From Membranipora membranacea (taxonomy: Eukaryota > Bryozoa > Gymnolaemata > Cheilostomatida > Membraniporidae), in the NCBI GenBank assembly GCA_914767715.1, contig OU612067.1, forward strand, positions 1,984,001 to 2,048,000: a stretch of 64,000 bases of DNA, read 5' to 3'. The translations under genes and the position numbers were made by a program. The notes beneath the pieces are model-generated. The model saw only the letters and a list, made by a program, of their open reading frames with translations, was not told where the DNA came from and searched no databases. This document shows positions 63,825 to 64,000 of this stretch, piece by piece; the stretch's first letter is position 1; each line of letters starts with the position of its first letter.

Positions 63825-64000
63825 TCCTAGTAGTGAATAGCGGGCCTGCTAATAAGCGCCATCACCACATTGTTTTTTGCGGATGGTTAGCATGCCCGCT
63901 ATTCACTGCCGCAGGAGTCACAGATTGGAGGCTCACTGGGGGAGCTGTCAAGGTTGATTGCTCCAGCAGCCAGCACCCTCGGGTGTAGCTCTCTCTTATG
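63825..64000. mobile_element. Two SINE type 1 heads in inverted orientation
   Basis: AGTGAATAGCGGGCCTGCTA at 63834-63853 on the plus strand is nearly the reverse complement of TAGCATGCCCGCTATTCACT further right (about 63888-63907). Both match the head of the SINE at 50497. The right-hand copy continues with the CAGCACCCTCGGGTGTAG body block and runs to the window edge. The pair forms a foldback just 5' of SLC22 exon 1. Confidence 0.65.

Overview
The window is animal nuclear DNA, AT-rich and most likely from an invertebrate. Genes are split into many short exons by GT-AG introns. Introns and spacers hold non-LTR retrotransposon fragments, tRNA-derived SINEs, small inverted-repeat elements and many mini- and microsatellites. 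I could not fix the phylum from sequence alone.

Every gene I can support lies on the minus strand. Exons were assembled by hand from open frames, splice sites and phase. (1) 2.0-10.3 kb and 12.7-26.5 kb: two tandem zinc/metal transporter genes of the LIV-1 ZIP (SLC39) family. Each has 12 coding exons in matching phases (627 and 682 residues), with a signal peptide, CPALL motif, HNFTD and [10 protein letters not shown]. (2) Upstream of each ZIP gene lies a weakly supported candidate small gene with a possible signal peptide (11.07-11.86 kb and 27.5-30.0 kb). (3) 30-38.5 kb: a long stretch with no supported gene, containing a foldback MITE. (4) 38.5-41.5 kb and 46.9-50.3 kb: a second tandem pair encoding a protein I do not recognise (4 coding exons, 314 residues in the complete copy). 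(5) 53.7-63.8 kb: an SLC22-type organic ion transporter with 11 coding exons and 530 residues, including one GC-AG intron.

The mobile DNA comprises two LINE families, a third LINE C-terminal scrap, a pogo/Tigger-like element with a broken transposase, a TTA-flanked MITE, and at least three SINE types. One LINE copy is nested inside another within an SLC22 intron. As a result the longest open frame in the window is partly an antisense artefact.

The main biological theme is local tandem duplication with divergence. The ZIP copies share near-identical membrane exons but have divergent ectodomains and metal-loop composition. The unknown gene pair is the best candidate for a poorly described family. 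I found no operon, CRISPR array, rRNA or functional tRNA gene.
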